Shown here: positions 1 to 13,220 of the stretch, in pieces
Layout: every line of letters begins with the position of its first letter
Numbering within the stretch: position 1 is the first letter of the stretch
Assembly (NCBI RefSeq): GCF_018139145.2
Contig: NC_059473.1
Span: 4,952,503 to 5,016,502, forward strand
Source: Gymnogyps californianus
Taxonomy: Eukaryota > Chordata > Aves > Accipitriformes > Cathartidae
Direction: 5' to 3'
DNA length: 64,000 nucleotides
The notes under the pieces: generated by a model
Told to the model about the DNA's origin: nothing
Databases searched by the model: none
Seen by the model: the letters and a program-made list of their open reading frames with translations, nothing else
Position numbers and translations under genes: made by a program

Positions 1-3000
1 TCAGAAATGGAGCTGGTTGAAATATTTCCAATTTTAAGACGGTGTCAGCCTTTTTAATTTAAATTTTGGGCAAGGGAAAAAAATGATAAAGAAAATAACT
101 GCAAAAAATATTTCAGTTAAGTAGTTTGCACATTTCTCCACTCTTTTAAGAGTTGAAGAGCAGGGACGCAGTCGATAAGGAGCCTACCAGTGTCACAGGC
201 ACGTGAGTTTGGTATTGTAGATCCTGTGTGTGTTCTCTGCACTACTGATTGAAGAAGGCAAGAAGACCGCTGTTCAAAGTTTGGTAGCTCTCATCACACT
301 AGGAGTTTTCTCCCATTTCACTCCATTTCTACCAGCAGTTTGTCCTGCTTTCTGCTTTTTTCCTCTCGTTATTTGAATGAAACAGGTGTTTCACAGAAAG
401 ACTGAGTGCTTACAGCTCTAATCGCTGTCTCTCACAAATGGATCTTTTGTACAGACTGGTGGATTAATAGCGGGTTAGGTGCTTAAAAAAATAAACAGTA
501 AGTGCAAACAGTGGGAAGGAAGGGGGAAGGAATGAAGCTGCATGTGGTTGATGAGCGAGATGATGTCATTTATTTAGCAGAGGTGATACAGTAGTCAAGA
601 GATGCTATGAGAGGAAGGGCTCCTTTTAAGGAAATAGGGTAGTACACTACCAGGGACTCGTATACTAGCAGGCGTGAAGCAAACCACAGCATATCTGTTA
701 GTGGCCAATGAAAAAAGTTCATTGGTTTTGAAGCCTTGGAGCTCAGGTGCAGTGAAAGAGAATAGGGGCTCATTGTTAAGGCAAGGATCAGCACTCCCTT
801 TTGTTCGTTCCCCTGTCCCGCTCCTCCTTTGGCACTACAATAATAATATCTTGTCAATCCTAAGACATGCTGGCATAGATCACATTCACTGATGGATGTT
901 CAGTCAATGAATGTACTAAAATGGTTTGTTTCTGTTGATATATGTCTTTGTAGACTCCTCTAATGGGAATGTAAATAAATGAACCCTTCACCAGTGATTT
1001 CTTTCACTGTAGTCCAGTTTAACCCCTGAGTGCCTCCCTGCTAGGAGGCACTCCAAATGCTTTACTGCCTTACATGCTCTTGAGATTCATTTCTTTTAAG
1101 CTGTGTGCAAGACCTGGTTTGTATGGGGTTGTGAATCATAGAACTGGAACATTTTTTCCTGTGGTCAGTTCTTACCAGTACATAAATACTACAGTGGTAC
1201 TTGTCCTCAAGACACTGGAACTCAAAAACGTCTTCAGAGAATACCCAGAATGAATATAGTTACCCTTAATGATAAATCAAAAATAGCTTTTACAGAGAAG
1301 ATAGGCCCTAATGTATTTATTCTCAGGAGATTTTTTCACCGTAAGTGTACGGGAAGGAGAGTTTTGAAAGGAGATTAACATAGTTTTCACAGCTCCATTC
1401 TAGACTTTGAAGTGCTTGTACTTGCACAGTTTACCTACACCACTGGAAATGCCATCTTCCATAATCGTGCATTTAAAGAACCATTTAATGACCACTGGCC
1501 AAACCCCATTTCTTCAAGTCTCCACTTAAAGAGGCTTCTTTTCCAGAGAAACTCGTACACCAGCAGTAAAGAGCTTCTGGTGAAGATGGAAATGGAAGGT
1601 AAACAGGCCTAATGCTGTCAGTGTAATTTCAGTTGTCATTTTGAAAAATTGCAAACCTAATTGCAGTTTCCCCTCCATTTCCATAATCAGAGGAATCAGT
1701 CATGGAATAGGATATGCTTGCACAGCAGAGCTCAAGAACGGTGGAATATCACATGGCTACAGAAATGCTCACCAAATGCAGAGCAGTATCTGATATGGTC
1801 TGTGTAACCTCGTAACAAGTTCATGTGTTGGGACAACATACTGTCATATCATGTATCTGGAGCAAAGACAATTAAAAAGAGCGTTCTCCCACTTCAGCCT
1901 CTTGTATGTAGGAGATGCAAATGCCAGATTTTGCCGGGAGACCAACTATTGACAGAGATCATCCCTTCCTGAAATGCTTTTGCTAAATCATGTCTGTTCT
2001 GGAGTTTTCAATGCGAATGTACTTACTGAGGGAGAAAATCCTCTTTTTAAAATATGCTATTTATTTTTCAGCCTATGTGCTTGCTAACCCTGCTAATAAA
2101 GTGCTATTTAAAAGCTGTATTCTAGAATGGGGAACTTTGTATCTCCACCCCCTTCTCCTATATATTTATTGTAGCGGAAATGTAAGAACTTTATTGAACG
2201 GTTGGCTGTGAGGACACTGGAACAGAGCATCCAGTATCTCCATATCATTCCTTCGTTATTTATGGTTGCAGCGTAGTAACATGCAGCACCAGATGTGAGT
2301 AAGAAGAAGGAGGGGTGCAAAAGAGAACTTCAAATGACTGTGATGAATAGTTGAAAGTGAACAGAGGGGCTTTTAAAACTCCTTTAAAGAAAGCCTAATG
2401 CTCTGCTTCCCTAAGCAGCAGGCTACTGATGATGGAAAAGTCACAGACATACCTGCAGAGATTTGGGAAGCTCTTGTTTCAGTAGGTCTTTATGGCAGCT
2501 AAAAAAAAAATTCCTGTGCTCCTGCCAACTTGGTTGGTGTGTCTAGCTTGCTTTTCTTCTTTGCATTTTGCCCTGTAAGGACAATGTGCAATGACTTGGA
2601 CAGTGCCGACTTCCAAACTGGGTTTATTCTTAGTTAGCTACCCCCACCAAGACCAGGCCCTACGTGTGTCTGGTACTTTACCATACGGTGTCAGGATGGG
2701 TATTTTGTAAGTGATGTCATACAGAGGGAAGAATTTTGCTGGGAAAATAGTTATTTGTCATCCAGACTGTTACCAATGAGACTGAATTCAAATTTCACGT
2801 AGTCATAATCTTCCTGTCCAATGCACCATCAAGGTGTGAAACATAGAGGACTCGAGCAGTGCTATCTTGAGGACTACTGTCTCCTGGCTGCATTTGATTT
2901 CTGATAGTAGCATAAAATACCAGGCCCTGAAAGCCCTGAATCTTCTTTGCCTTATTAAAACCAAGTGGTGACATTTTATTTGACAGGCACTACCTGTACT

Positions 3001-4280
3001 TCCCTAATGTCACCCTTGAAATCCAACATTAGTATAAATCATGAATGAAGCACTTCCTATTCTCTTCCTGCATCACCCTGTTTTATAACAAGCTTTCTAA
3101 AATATTCTGGATTCAGACTAAAAAATGTTGGCTCTTCCGACCATCAAATTCCTCGATTCAATTTTTTTTCCTTTTTTGGCAACATAATTTGAAAAATTCA
3201 GCAAAAAAATTTTGACAGATGCAAAGGGTTTTTTTAGGGAATTCTTGAAGCTTTAAGTGAGTCTGTTGTTTGAGTATAGCTAAAATTGTTTAAAGTGGAA
3301 TCAAACAGTAGTCTTTGTGTACTCTGAGCTCTGCAGGAGTACGTCTGAGGGGGATGCAATACGCTGCAAGCGAATGGCAGAGTGCTGCCCCTCCCCATGC
3401 CCGCTGACACTGAGCTACCGCTTCACGCTGTCCCCACGGGCTTACTCCCTCCTGCCACTTCCACTTCCTACCACGGTGGGTGGGTGTGCTTCAGGGACTG
3501 AGTAGATGCACTCTGGGTGGCTGAATCCTGGAGGTGAGGGTGAGCTTGTGTGGAAGTGGGGTCAGTGAGAGTCTGTAGGTATTACAGCATATGGGCAGCA
3601 AGGCATGTAAAACATGGTGTGTACAACTGGCCTGAGCATCAGTGCTGCCTTAACTGATGATTTCCTTGGTTTATGCCGATTCCATTGATAGGAAAATGCC
3701 CTCAAAGAGCTTTAGCTCTTAAGTTAACACAGTTTTTGTGTGGGTGAACTAATTGGCATAACAGGCCACACCTCTTCACACAGACATTTAGGAAATGGTA
3801 AAGCAAATAAGCCCAGTGGTGCCAAAATCAGAGCGATAGCTGATGAAGCCCTGATGGGGAGAACAGCCAAATAGCGTGAATGGAATGTCAGTAAGTATAG
3901 AAGTTAAAAATACACATCTCAAACCTTGAGGACACTCTGGGGACTAAGAAGCTATATTGATACTAGACTTCAAAAGATCCAAATAAACAGCAGGATTTTC
4001 TCAATGCACAGAAGTACATACTTGTGATGTCAGAGCGATGTTATTTCTGCACTGCAAATCTCAAGACAGATGCCTGAAAACCCAGTCCAGATAAGTTGCT
4101 TCTTATTTACTTTACATTTGTAATTGCTCTTTTTTTATTTTCATTTATCTTAGAAACTTAGTTTTAGATTCATGCTGTGAATCCTAAATTTCCATATTTC
4201 TGGAGATAACATTACTCTAATGCTTGTTTAGGGGAGAGTGTGTGGCTTATGTGGAACTGAGCAGCATTTCAGAGCACTAG
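1..4280. other. Unique noncoding sequence, no gene recognised
   Basis: Only short chance frames are seen. At 1599 an AAG|GTAAAC donor-like site follows a 66-codon plus frame, but its minus strand also has splice-like borders, so neither is trusted. A local CpG-richer patch lies at about 3338-3485. Confidence 0.5.
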
Positions 4281-4299
4281 AGTTCAGCTTGTGTCTATG

Positions 4300-4400
4300 C
4301 TAGATAACCTTGGACAAGTAAAGCAGGAATAATAACATTGATTGCTTTGTGAGATACTTCGAGATCCACAGATGAAAAATACCAGAGAAGAGTGAGGTGT
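4300..4400. mobile_element. L2/MIR-type relic
   Basis: TTGGACAAGTAAAGCAGGAA, TAATAACATTGATTGCTTTG, then GTGAGATACTTCGAGATCC and ACAGATGAAAAAT resemble the amniote motif AATAATA...GTGAGATGCTTTGAGATCCTCAGATGAAAG found in L2/MIR-related relics. Too diverged to name a family. Confidence 0.4.
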
Positions 4401-6420
4401 TAATCTAAAGTCAGACTTTTCCTGGATGCTTCTCATTCTAAGTGTTAGGAAGACCAACATGTCCCTTCTCCCAGGTCTCAAACTCTGGGTAGAGTCTGGG
4501 TAGACTGCGGCTTTGTCTCTATTATAGACAAATGAGGACTGTAGATGGTATATACATACGGTGCCTGGATGGAAACTGCTGGAAATAGCTACAATTCTGG
4601 TATCTCCATCTGTATTACTTATCCCAGGCTCCTGTTATAATGAGCAAAGCGAATTTTAGAAGATGATTGAAGTGACCTATTTCAGATGTCTGCTTTAGGA
4701 TGAGATTGCTTTTGTCTTCAAGTACCTGTTCTCTCCAGTGCTCACAAAGGGAGTTTACTGTGACTACCTGGATCCTGCCATGAAGTCTTAACAAAAGCTT
4801 CTAGTGTGTGTTTCACACCGCTGTGTCAGAAAATAGCTGCCCTGGCTGGCTGGCAGTGAGCAGCGGCCGTTGGCTTTCTACTGGTTAGATGTGGTGAAAA
4901 ACTGGGAGTTGCTTTTGCAGATATATTTTAACTCACTTTGATTTGTCTAAGAGAAAATGGGAAGATAGTAAGGTAGGGAGAAAATTTTTTATATTAGTGC
5001 CCTTCTTGGTCTAATGGTGAAGCTCAGATAGAAGCAAAGGCATGACAAATACAGACCATAAAAGAAAATAAAGTGTACCAATTTTTTAACAGTAGAGAGA
5101 ATCTGTGGAATAATTTTCCGTTATATAAAATCTTTGAATCAGAGTTGTAGGCTGGATTAATTGATTACTGTATTCTATGTATAGATCAGATTGGTGAATT
5201 GTAACAGTACTCTCAGAGGTGAAAGTCCCAAGCGCTGCTCTAGAGGAAACTGAAGAGCTTGTTGTTCTTATGACAAAGTGTATTTATGATAAAATGCCTG
5301 CCTAACGGGCAGGCAAATTACACGCGTTTTTACGAGTTTGTAAGAGTGGCAGCTAGTTGCTGCAGGAAGAACGTTCTCACTCATGGCAGTACAGTTTATG
5401 CATAGGTTGACATGAATTAAAATAGCAGCATTGGAGTATTAGCAATCTGCACATCTTCATGTAAAAGCTTGATTAACTCTGAGAACATGAAACTCCTGTG
5501 TTCTACACGTGCTGTTTTGCCCAGACTAGGTTTCTCAACAGAAATACAGAAAAAGTAAGAAAATATATAAAAACATAATAAGGCTTTAAAAAACTACATT
5601 AAGGCAGCATCTAGGTTCACCAAACAAAATCAGGGACCACTGTGCATACTGCTGTACAAATGAGTAGTAACAGACATCCCCTGCTGTGCAAACATTTAAA
5701 ACACACGGAGGGAGCAGCGTTCTCCTCTTGTGGATGGCTCTGGCCATGTGAGTTGTTTCAGTGTGAAAGGGAACAGCCATGTCTAAGGGAGGAGGAGAAG
5801 ACCACTTCAGTGCATTTTATCACTTTCTATTTTAGAGAACACTGTAGTCCTCAGAGCATGAAGAAAAATGCCCTCTATAACCTGTTCTGTATTTTTAATA
5901 CATCTGAACTATTTGTACAAGAATGAAGCTCAGACAGAAAGATTGCTGAGCTTTTCCATATGCATCCCACCTTGCAAATTCCCTTAGTTAATCTCCTCAC
6001 CTCTGTGGTTCAGTAGTGTATGAGGGCTCTGTAGTGCTCTGTAGCACTAAGTGAGCTTCAGCAGGGGAGCTGCTTTTAGAGCTGGATTTGAGCTCTATTA
6101 TTGAGAACTCATCGGAGGGCAGCGCACTACAAAGTGGGACACTTGAAAGCTAGGTGCTGGGGAGAGGGAAAGTGCTGCATGAGCAAGAAGTGAGATTATA
6201 AATTAGAATTCAGCTCAGCACGTTTGGAGCCACATAAATAGATTAGAGGTTTGTAAAAGAACACCCTCAAGGATTCAGAATTACAGCCAAAGAGGAGGGA
6301 AAACATAATGCTTTAGTACCCTGTGATTTATACACCAAATAAGTTTGAATTAGTCACTAATGTGAAGTGGGTTTGGAAGGATTAATAACCCTTACCCAGC
6401 ACTTATTGTACGATGATCAG

Positions 6421-6711
6421 CTATAAATCTTCTTTGAGCGAAACAGGAAGCAGCCAAATCCTTCCTCTCTGGAGATGGGCCATAGTCATGCCATTGTTCA
6501 AGGGCAGCCCAGTTTGAATTCTGTTTTTTCTCAGAGTGAGGCTATGCTCATAGCTCATAGCAACTTGGCCATTTCCAGTTTGCTCAGAAGATACGTGCTG
6601 CCAGGTGGGCCTGTCAAGGGATGGGACAACTGTGTGAAACCATGAACTCCCATTTGCCTGGCTCATAGAATTAGCAGCATACAGTTCACTTCTTAGAATG
6701 GGCACATTTGC
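6421..6711 (-). other. Candidate terminal exon, unrecognised product
   Basis: A strong acceptor match (CACTTTTTCTATTCCCTCTCCAG) on the minus strand ends at 6712. It is followed in phase 0 by 96 open codons and a TAG at 6423-6421. The peptide starts ANVPILRSELYAANS, continues through WFHTVVPSLDRPTWQHVSS and ends LLPVSLKEDL. No known domain is visible. No canonical AATAAA occurs soon after the stop. A phase-compatible exon candidate lies 907 bases upstream at 7699-7619. This is a sequence-level model only; an ORF of this size is not rare by chance. Confidence 0.2.
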
Positions 6712-7618
6712 CTGGAGAGGGAATAGAAAAAGTGTGAAAATGCTGTAGGTTGCAAACTCTTCGTTGTTACTTTTCATGCTCTGACTATTTCAGTCCTGAA
6801 CGACTTTTAAGCTCATTTTTCCTACTTGTTGTGGTTGTTTGAAGTGGAAAACTTTCCATTAAGGACTAAAAATCCTGTTCTAGTTGATGCTTTGCCCATT
6901 TGTATTTGTGCCAAAACCAGTATGACTTTTGATTTCTTCTGAGCATATGTCAGCTGGTGACCCACCACACCTTCTCTTGTGTGGCCTATATAAACCAACA
7001 CCGACTGAAGCTTCAAAGAGTGACTTTCCTCCCTGTAGGACTCTACCTCACACTTATTTCCAATAAACTGCCATCCTCTCAGTTTTCCACAAGCAACAGT
7101 ATAATTGAGCAGTAACCTCAGTGTATGAAAATCTGTGTGGCAGATGAAAAAAACATCATTAGACTAGAGGCAGCTGGAGTGCAGTCATGAAGCATAAAGA
7201 GCTCAGCTCCCATAGAATCTCTTTTATGAATATTTAGAGTTTAAGAGAAAAAAAACTGTTCAGCTGTTTGATGGAGGTGAAATTCTTATCAACCCAGGAA
7301 AGAGGGAGAGCTGTTCGAGTAAACAAATTGTTGTTAACCCAAAGAGTAAGGAAGGGAAGAGTTACCCTTCCTTGTGAAGATGTCTGGCTAGATCAACCAA
7401 CTGTGAACCCCCTGGGGTATTTCCATCTGGACAGTCAAATTTGTTTAGGCTGTTGAGGGAGAGGTACCAGAAGATGCACTGTCCGTAAGACACAGGGAGT
7501 CCTCTGGATGGCAGAACAGGCTGCTGCTATGTTATAAAAAGGTATCTATTGTTTGTTGCTGTCTTTACTATTTTAAATGAATGTTTAGCATCTTTTTGTT
7601 AAATTTGCCTGAACTTAC

Positions 7619-7699
7619 CCAGCTGATATTTACAGCAGCTTTGCTGCTGCAAACTTTCTGCACAAGGTGTAGTTGATCTGCATAAGGCATCCTAGTGGA
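7619..7699 (-). other. Candidate internal exon, phase 0-0
   Basis: An 81-base minus-strand segment is flanked by a CTTCAG acceptor (7702-7700) and a near-consensus donor, TGG|GTAAGTTC, at 7618. One frame is open throughout (27 codons, STRMPYADQL... ending VNISW), and both ends are phase 0. It therefore joins in frame to the phase-0 candidate exon at 6711-6421. The pyrimidine tract before the acceptor is weak. No homology is recognised. Confidence 0.15.
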
Positions 7700-8099
7700 C
7701 TGAAGCACAAGACTGCGATGGACCTACAATCAGCCCTTGCTCTAAAGTCCATCCTTACAAAGGTTCAAGGCTTCCCTTCCCTGAGAGTGCACCAGGGAAG
7801 TTGTCATGGTTGCTGAGAAGCCAGATGTGTGGAGTAGAAATGATACCTGCTCTTTTCAGCTTAGCTGAACAGTCCTAGAGAGCCAAAGCAGTTCCTAAGC
7901 CAAGAGTCACATGTGTGTGTCACCGCAGCTGTTGCCACAAAAGTTGTTCCGGGTGGCTCTTTCCCCTTTTCCAACATGGGAGCATTGCCTGTTTGCTTCT
8001 AAGAGGACCTTGGAACAAGCTAGAATATCCACATGAAAATCAAGTGAGAATTGCCTTAGTTTAGGCTTACCTTTTCCAAGTCTATGTGGAAGTACTTGC

Positions 8100-9880
8100 A
8101 AAGCTGATCGGTAGATCTCTTCAAGATTAGGCTCCTGGCAGTACTTTTGTGAATAGTGATCGTGGAACCAGAACCATAAAAGGCATTAAAATACTCTTCC
8201 TAAGTACACTTACCCCTGTGCACATCTATGGAATGTGATTTTGAAATGCCTCAAATTCACACTCACACAGAATCTGTCACCGTTCCCTGTGACCTTGATC
8301 AGGAGCATTTCTTTTAATGCCTGTTATGCTTCCAGATAAGCAGAGCACCACCCATTGACCCAGGCAGGTCATTATCCTCTTCCTCTTTATCAGGAATCCT
8401 TCAGCCAATTAATCACGCACTGCTCTGCAATCTTGAGGCTCAATTATGCCTGGACAAGTGTTGCTCAGCTGTTCCTCCTGCTACAGATGTGACATATCCT
8501 GAGATTAGCTCTGATTCACAGAAGGTCACTGATTCAGTATCAGGCGCTAAGAAAAGCTGGGCTGTCTGGGAGGGAAGTGACACCATCTTAGAAGCATTTT
8601 ATCACAAAGTAAGTGTAGATGTCTAAAAAATCCTGCTTGCCACCACCACATCACAGCAAGTCCTTTTCACTCACTGTTGCCTCTCATCCTGAGAGAATTT
8701 ACCAGTTTTTTCTAGATGGAGATGTCAGCAGAGTAATAAACTGTTAGTAGCGCACCGATGACAGACAGTAGCTAGTTCTCCTTTCGGATAGTAGATAGCT
8801 TAACTTTGAATCCCTGTGAGAAATCTGGTTTTTCCTATTTTGTGGAAACCCATTTTATGCACATCAAACAGTTTATGTTTCTTTTCGTTTTGCTATTGTT
8901 ACTAGTTGCTTGGCATACTCCGTCATGGACATGTTGCACGTGTGAAATAGTTTGATGGTATTTTTGATTGTTCTAAAAATTCTGCCTTAGGTTTTGGGGT
9001 TTTTTTCAGTGGCTGTGGCTTGACACACTTGCTTACTTTTAGAGTGCCTGGGTCACAGTATGTTTTGTGGCCCCCAGAAGTACTATGGGGCACCCCCTGA
9101 AACTATGAGTAAGCTGTACCTAATCTTGGCAGCGTGATTCTGTGTTTGTGAGGCTGTTCTTTTGCAACCATTTTCTTTTCAGTTACACAGAAACACAGGC
9201 AAACATTTAGTAGAGAGGCTTGCAATTCTATAAAATTATATTATGCTTTTAGAAAAAAATTCTGAGTTTCAAATCTTTAAATATGGTTCTCACTGTTTTT
9301 ATTTTAAAAAAACTTTTTTGAACAAGATAAGCTGATGCTGAATATGTAATTGTTTGCTATAGAAAATTGTTTACTATACAGAATAACTACCCTTTATCAC
9401 TTTCAGACTTCAAATAAATTTTCTTAGAAACCCCCACAGAATGAAAGCAGTATTTACATTGCGGCTGTGGATGGTGCTGCGTAGAGTCAGCAAGCAGATA
9501 GGATCTGCTTCTGCACCATACCCCTGGCTGGGGGCTCTTTACACGCTGGTGTGAATACAGAGATATACAGTGAAGTTAAATAGGGTTTGGAGCTGTGTCT
9601 GAACAACTTGATTTAATTGGGGCTGAAGCAGCTGTAAGCACGCAGCAGGGCTGTATGTTAGCTCGCAGGGCTGAGCCTGCCAGTTTGAGAGCTGGAAAGC
9701 TTCTGTCTTAAAACATCCAGATATTCTGCACCTCATTTTCTGCAGACAGAGCTACAGCTATTACTTCTCACATTGACAGCTAAATTTGCAGTCTTAACTA
9801 GAGCTGTTTGTTAGATATCGTTAGATAATGTACAGAAACATAAGCAAGATAGCCTTTTTTTTTTTTGTAACAAGTTATTG
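8100..9880. other. Noncoding, possibly containing a conserved element
   Basis: No gene or repeat is recognised. About 8370-8470 has an enhancer-like texture (CAGCCAATTAATCACGCACT, CTCAATTATGCC) with TAATTA-type sites. Conservation cannot be judged here. Confidence 0.35.
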
Positions 9881-9884
9881 CTCA

Positions 9885-9985
9885 CCAGACAAGGGAAAAG
9901 TGAAATGTGTTGTCCAAGGTTAACACAGCTAAGAAATAGCAGGACAAGGAGAAAAACCCAAACTACACTGCCTGCCATGACACCA
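9885..9985 (-). mobile_element. MIR-type core SINE, antisense, decayed
   Basis: AGTGAAATGTGTTGTCCAAG, then GTTAACACAGCTAAGAAATAG, CAGGACAAGGAGAAAAACCC and ACACTGCCTGCCATGACACC match the middle and head of an antisense MIR (GACTTGCCCAAGGTCACACAGCTAG ... GGATTCGAACCC). Weak but ordered. Confidence 0.4.
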
Positions 9986-9989
9986 TTCA

Positions 9990-12430
9990 ATGGATATTGG
10001 TGAATACATACAAACGGTTGTAATAGTATTGTGGCTAGTGTTCTCACATACAGACTAACATTACTGTTCTACATTGTCTTTTACAGGTTTAAATAAGGTT
10101 TAGAAAAGATTTAAGTGGGCTCATTTTGAATGGGCTTTCTTACTCAGATTCTCACATACAAGTTCTTACTGACTGGTAGGTTCAGGTTGTGGATGAGTCC
10201 CACCGTGCTAAGACACTGAAAAATGACTCTTTCTTCCAAGAGTGTATTGCAATCTAAGTATATGGCTACATGAGTCTGATTTGATATATTTGTTGCTGAA
10301 AAAGTTATATTTGCATCTTGTTATAAAACTTTATTTGCATTTTCAAGATACGGCAAATGGAGACTGTGGAAAGATGTGAGTGTAGAAGGGGTATTTCACT
10401 TGGAACTTGTTATATTTTTTTTTATTTTATTTCTCAAAATTAAGAGATAATATTTAGGCTTGGCTGCTTGTTCAACAGCAAATACTGCAGATGTATCTAT
10501 TTTTTAGGACACAGTTATTTAAATTACAATACTTCTATTATTTTGGCTGTCCAGAAAGTTGCTGGGAAGCAAGCCCAACTGAACTCTTAATGAAAATAAA
10601 TAGTTGCCTAATTGAGACATATTATCTTAAAAGCCATGTAATTAAAAAGAAGTTCAAGAGGGAAACTGGACACAAATGCTGTAGGTGTTCTTCATGAAAA
10701 TATTCTGTGCTGTTCAGCAAAGGAAGAAAGCGCTGCAGTCTGTGATGGTAATAAATACAGAGCTCCCTGACGGCATTGCCAGAAGGCCTGTGGCTGAAGG
10801 GCAGTGCACGGTGGTGATGGACTAGAGGCTGAGGAACTGGATTGGGACTATGACTTCGAGGTATCCTCTGTTGTGTTGTGCTGTGTGCACTTGCCTTGCA
10901 TCGTGGGCTTTCAGTGCAGGACGTGTTCCCAGCAAAGGCTGCAAGTGGTGTCTGATGCTGTGTTTTACTGACTAGTCTGTGAGCTAGATGCCACCTTCTG
11001 CCATGCCTTCTCAACACAACAGCCAGACTTAGTTACATGCCTTTTGCTCACCTTGTAGTGTGTGTAGCGTTAAAGCCTCACACGGAGAGGAGAATATAGA
11101 CCGCTTTTGTTTCTGCAGCTCAGAGCTCTCCAACCTTCCCCTCAGCCTTTTAAAAATAATTAAATGGGAACCTTAAACTCAAACACATCTCCAAAAAACC
11201 AAATAGAGATGGTCTTATCCTAAAGATGAAAAAGAGGATTAGAACTGGAGGGAACTGAAGTTATTTTGGTGTTTTATAAATAATCTTCCAATTTCCTATC
11301 ACTTGCCACTTCATCTCTCATGGGGTTAGGGCTGGACTCTGCTACTCTTTTTGACAGACTTTCTGCTTTCTGTGCTGATCAGCCACAGGAGTGGAAAAGA
11401 AGCTGGAAAGATGAAAGGAGCTATAGACTCCTAAAAAAGGCATAGGAATTTGCTAGGGATGCAGGTAGGAGTGGACTGTGCCATTCAGTTGGGAGCAGCT
11501 AATTTGCCATGTAGTCCCAATAGGAACCAGGCAGAGCTAAGAACAGAGCAGATATGACAGCTGGCTTCTTAGTATGAAGGTGAAGGACATGAAATTTTTC
11601 TGTCAATGAAATATTTTTGTTCTCACTGCTGTCCACTGACAGTTAGCCATTAGATCATTCGGTAAAGACAAGAGAGGCTGGCTGAGGAATTCATGAGCAG
11701 TGTGTGTCTGTTACAGTGATTGTCTAGTACAGCAGGAGTTAGTGGATATTAATGCAAGAGCTCTCTTCTGGGGTTCTTTGTGGAAAGGACACCTATCCAT
11801 AAGCAGGAGAAATTCTTGGAAACCTTAAATAATAAAAAGTTAAGCCAAGCTTTTACTGCTCTTCATTTTTCTACCAGTATATTCAAGTTATTTGAAAGGG
11901 ACCTCTACTATCACTGAAAAGCACAAGAAATTTTTGTCTGTGTATTCAGATCTGGATTAAAATTTGCCACATTCCTTCCAACATTGCAATATTTATAAAC
12001 AATTCTTAAAAGTTAGAAATAAAAAAGCTCTTTCTCAGCTTTGACCCTAAACCTTTCAATCTCTTTGGCTAGGAATTAAAATATTTGGCATATAATTTGA
12101 AAGGGATTATGTAGTGCTGTCTCTCCAGTGTTGGATCTCCAGTGCTGTGTCTCTGCTGCTCTGCTGGGGTCTTGGCAAAATGAAGAAATACTGAATGAAG
12201 TTTATTTCCTCTATGGCCAGATTGTATCAGTTCTGTCTAAAAGCATGTCCTTTTATTTTATTACCATGTGTTCTAAAAGCATCACTTCCTGCTTGGAAAA
12301 AGTTAAATCTTTTTCTTGTTTTCAATTTCTTTCACTAGTTTTACAAAACAACTTTATTTACAGTCTTGAGCATTATGGTTCATTACTAAAACTAAGTTAT
12401 TTGCTTTACCTTGTCTCAAATTGAAAGCTA
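9990..12430. other. Noncoding, no gene recognised
   Basis: The minus frame 11017-10622 (131 codons, His/Arg/Ser-rich) has no ATG start and no supporting splice sites, so I treat it as chance. The rest is AT-rich unique sequence. Confidence 0.4.
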
Positions 12431-12439
12431 AACATCACC

Positions 12440-12570
12440 AGCCACCTTTTACAGGTAGGGATATGGAGGCGCAGAAATATGAAGTAAGTTGTCCAGGATC
12501 ACCCTGTAGCTCAGCAGTAGACTCAGAAGTAAACCCCATGTTTGTCTGCTTAGTCCAAGAAGCATCACCT
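12440..12570 (-). mobile_element. MIR-type core SINE, antisense, decayed
   Basis: CACCTTTTACAGGTAGGGAT, then ATGGAGGCGCAGAAATATG, then AAGTTGTCCAGGATCACCC, TGTAGCTCAGCAGTAG and CAGAAGTAAACCCC follow the antisense MIR order. The copy is diverged and has no function visible in the sequence. Confidence 0.55.
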
Positions 12571-13220
12571 TTTTTGGGGACATTTAAAATTTAGTTGAAT
12601 TATAAGATACATTGTTAGTAATTGTGCCAATGAGCAGATTATTAACTGTGGTATTAGCCAGCGAAAATATTTGTGTTCAGACTCTCGTTATCTAACAGGT
12701 GTGACCGGATGTGATTTAGCATGGGGACTTTACTAAGTTAGGAAAAGAAAGACAAACATTGGGATATCTGGTAAGTAATCATAAACTGCAATAAGGTGAA
12801 TGGTGGTAAAACACTACCGTGAGATGAGATAGGGCCCTAAACATGGAGCGCTATGGCCAGTTAAAGTCACTACGAGTGTGTCTGTCAATTCAAGGAATAT
12901 TAAATCCTATAAGTGGTCCTGTAAATATCTATACTGTCTTCTTCCACGAAATCTTCTTGTTCCTAGGTCCTGCTTCTCTTCCCTTTTTTCCCACTAGGAA
13001 ATTATGGACTCTGTTGGTGGTGATTGTACTTTGCCTTTCCCAAGTTCCTTGGTTCCAGATGGATGTGGTCAGGATTTCACGAGATTTTAGATTAAGGTCC
13101 TGTGAGCAAATGCCAGCATGCAAGTAAGCACTGCTGTATGCTTTTCTCCTCCTCTAATTTATTACCTCGCAACATCTGAATACAGAGGAAATTAGAGATT
13201 CAGATTTGTACTTCTCAAAG

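Noticed and set aside
8214..8330. Minus-strand exon-like segment with donor GGG|GTAAGTG and the frame MLLIKVTGNGDRF
   Set aside because: The acceptor is weak, the end phase does not fit the next candidate exon at 7699, and the segment adjoins a likely noncoding element.
10622..11017. 131-codon minus-strand open frame
   Set aside because: No ATG start, a stop a few codons upstream, His/Arg/Ser-rich composition and no splice sites. Compatible with chance.
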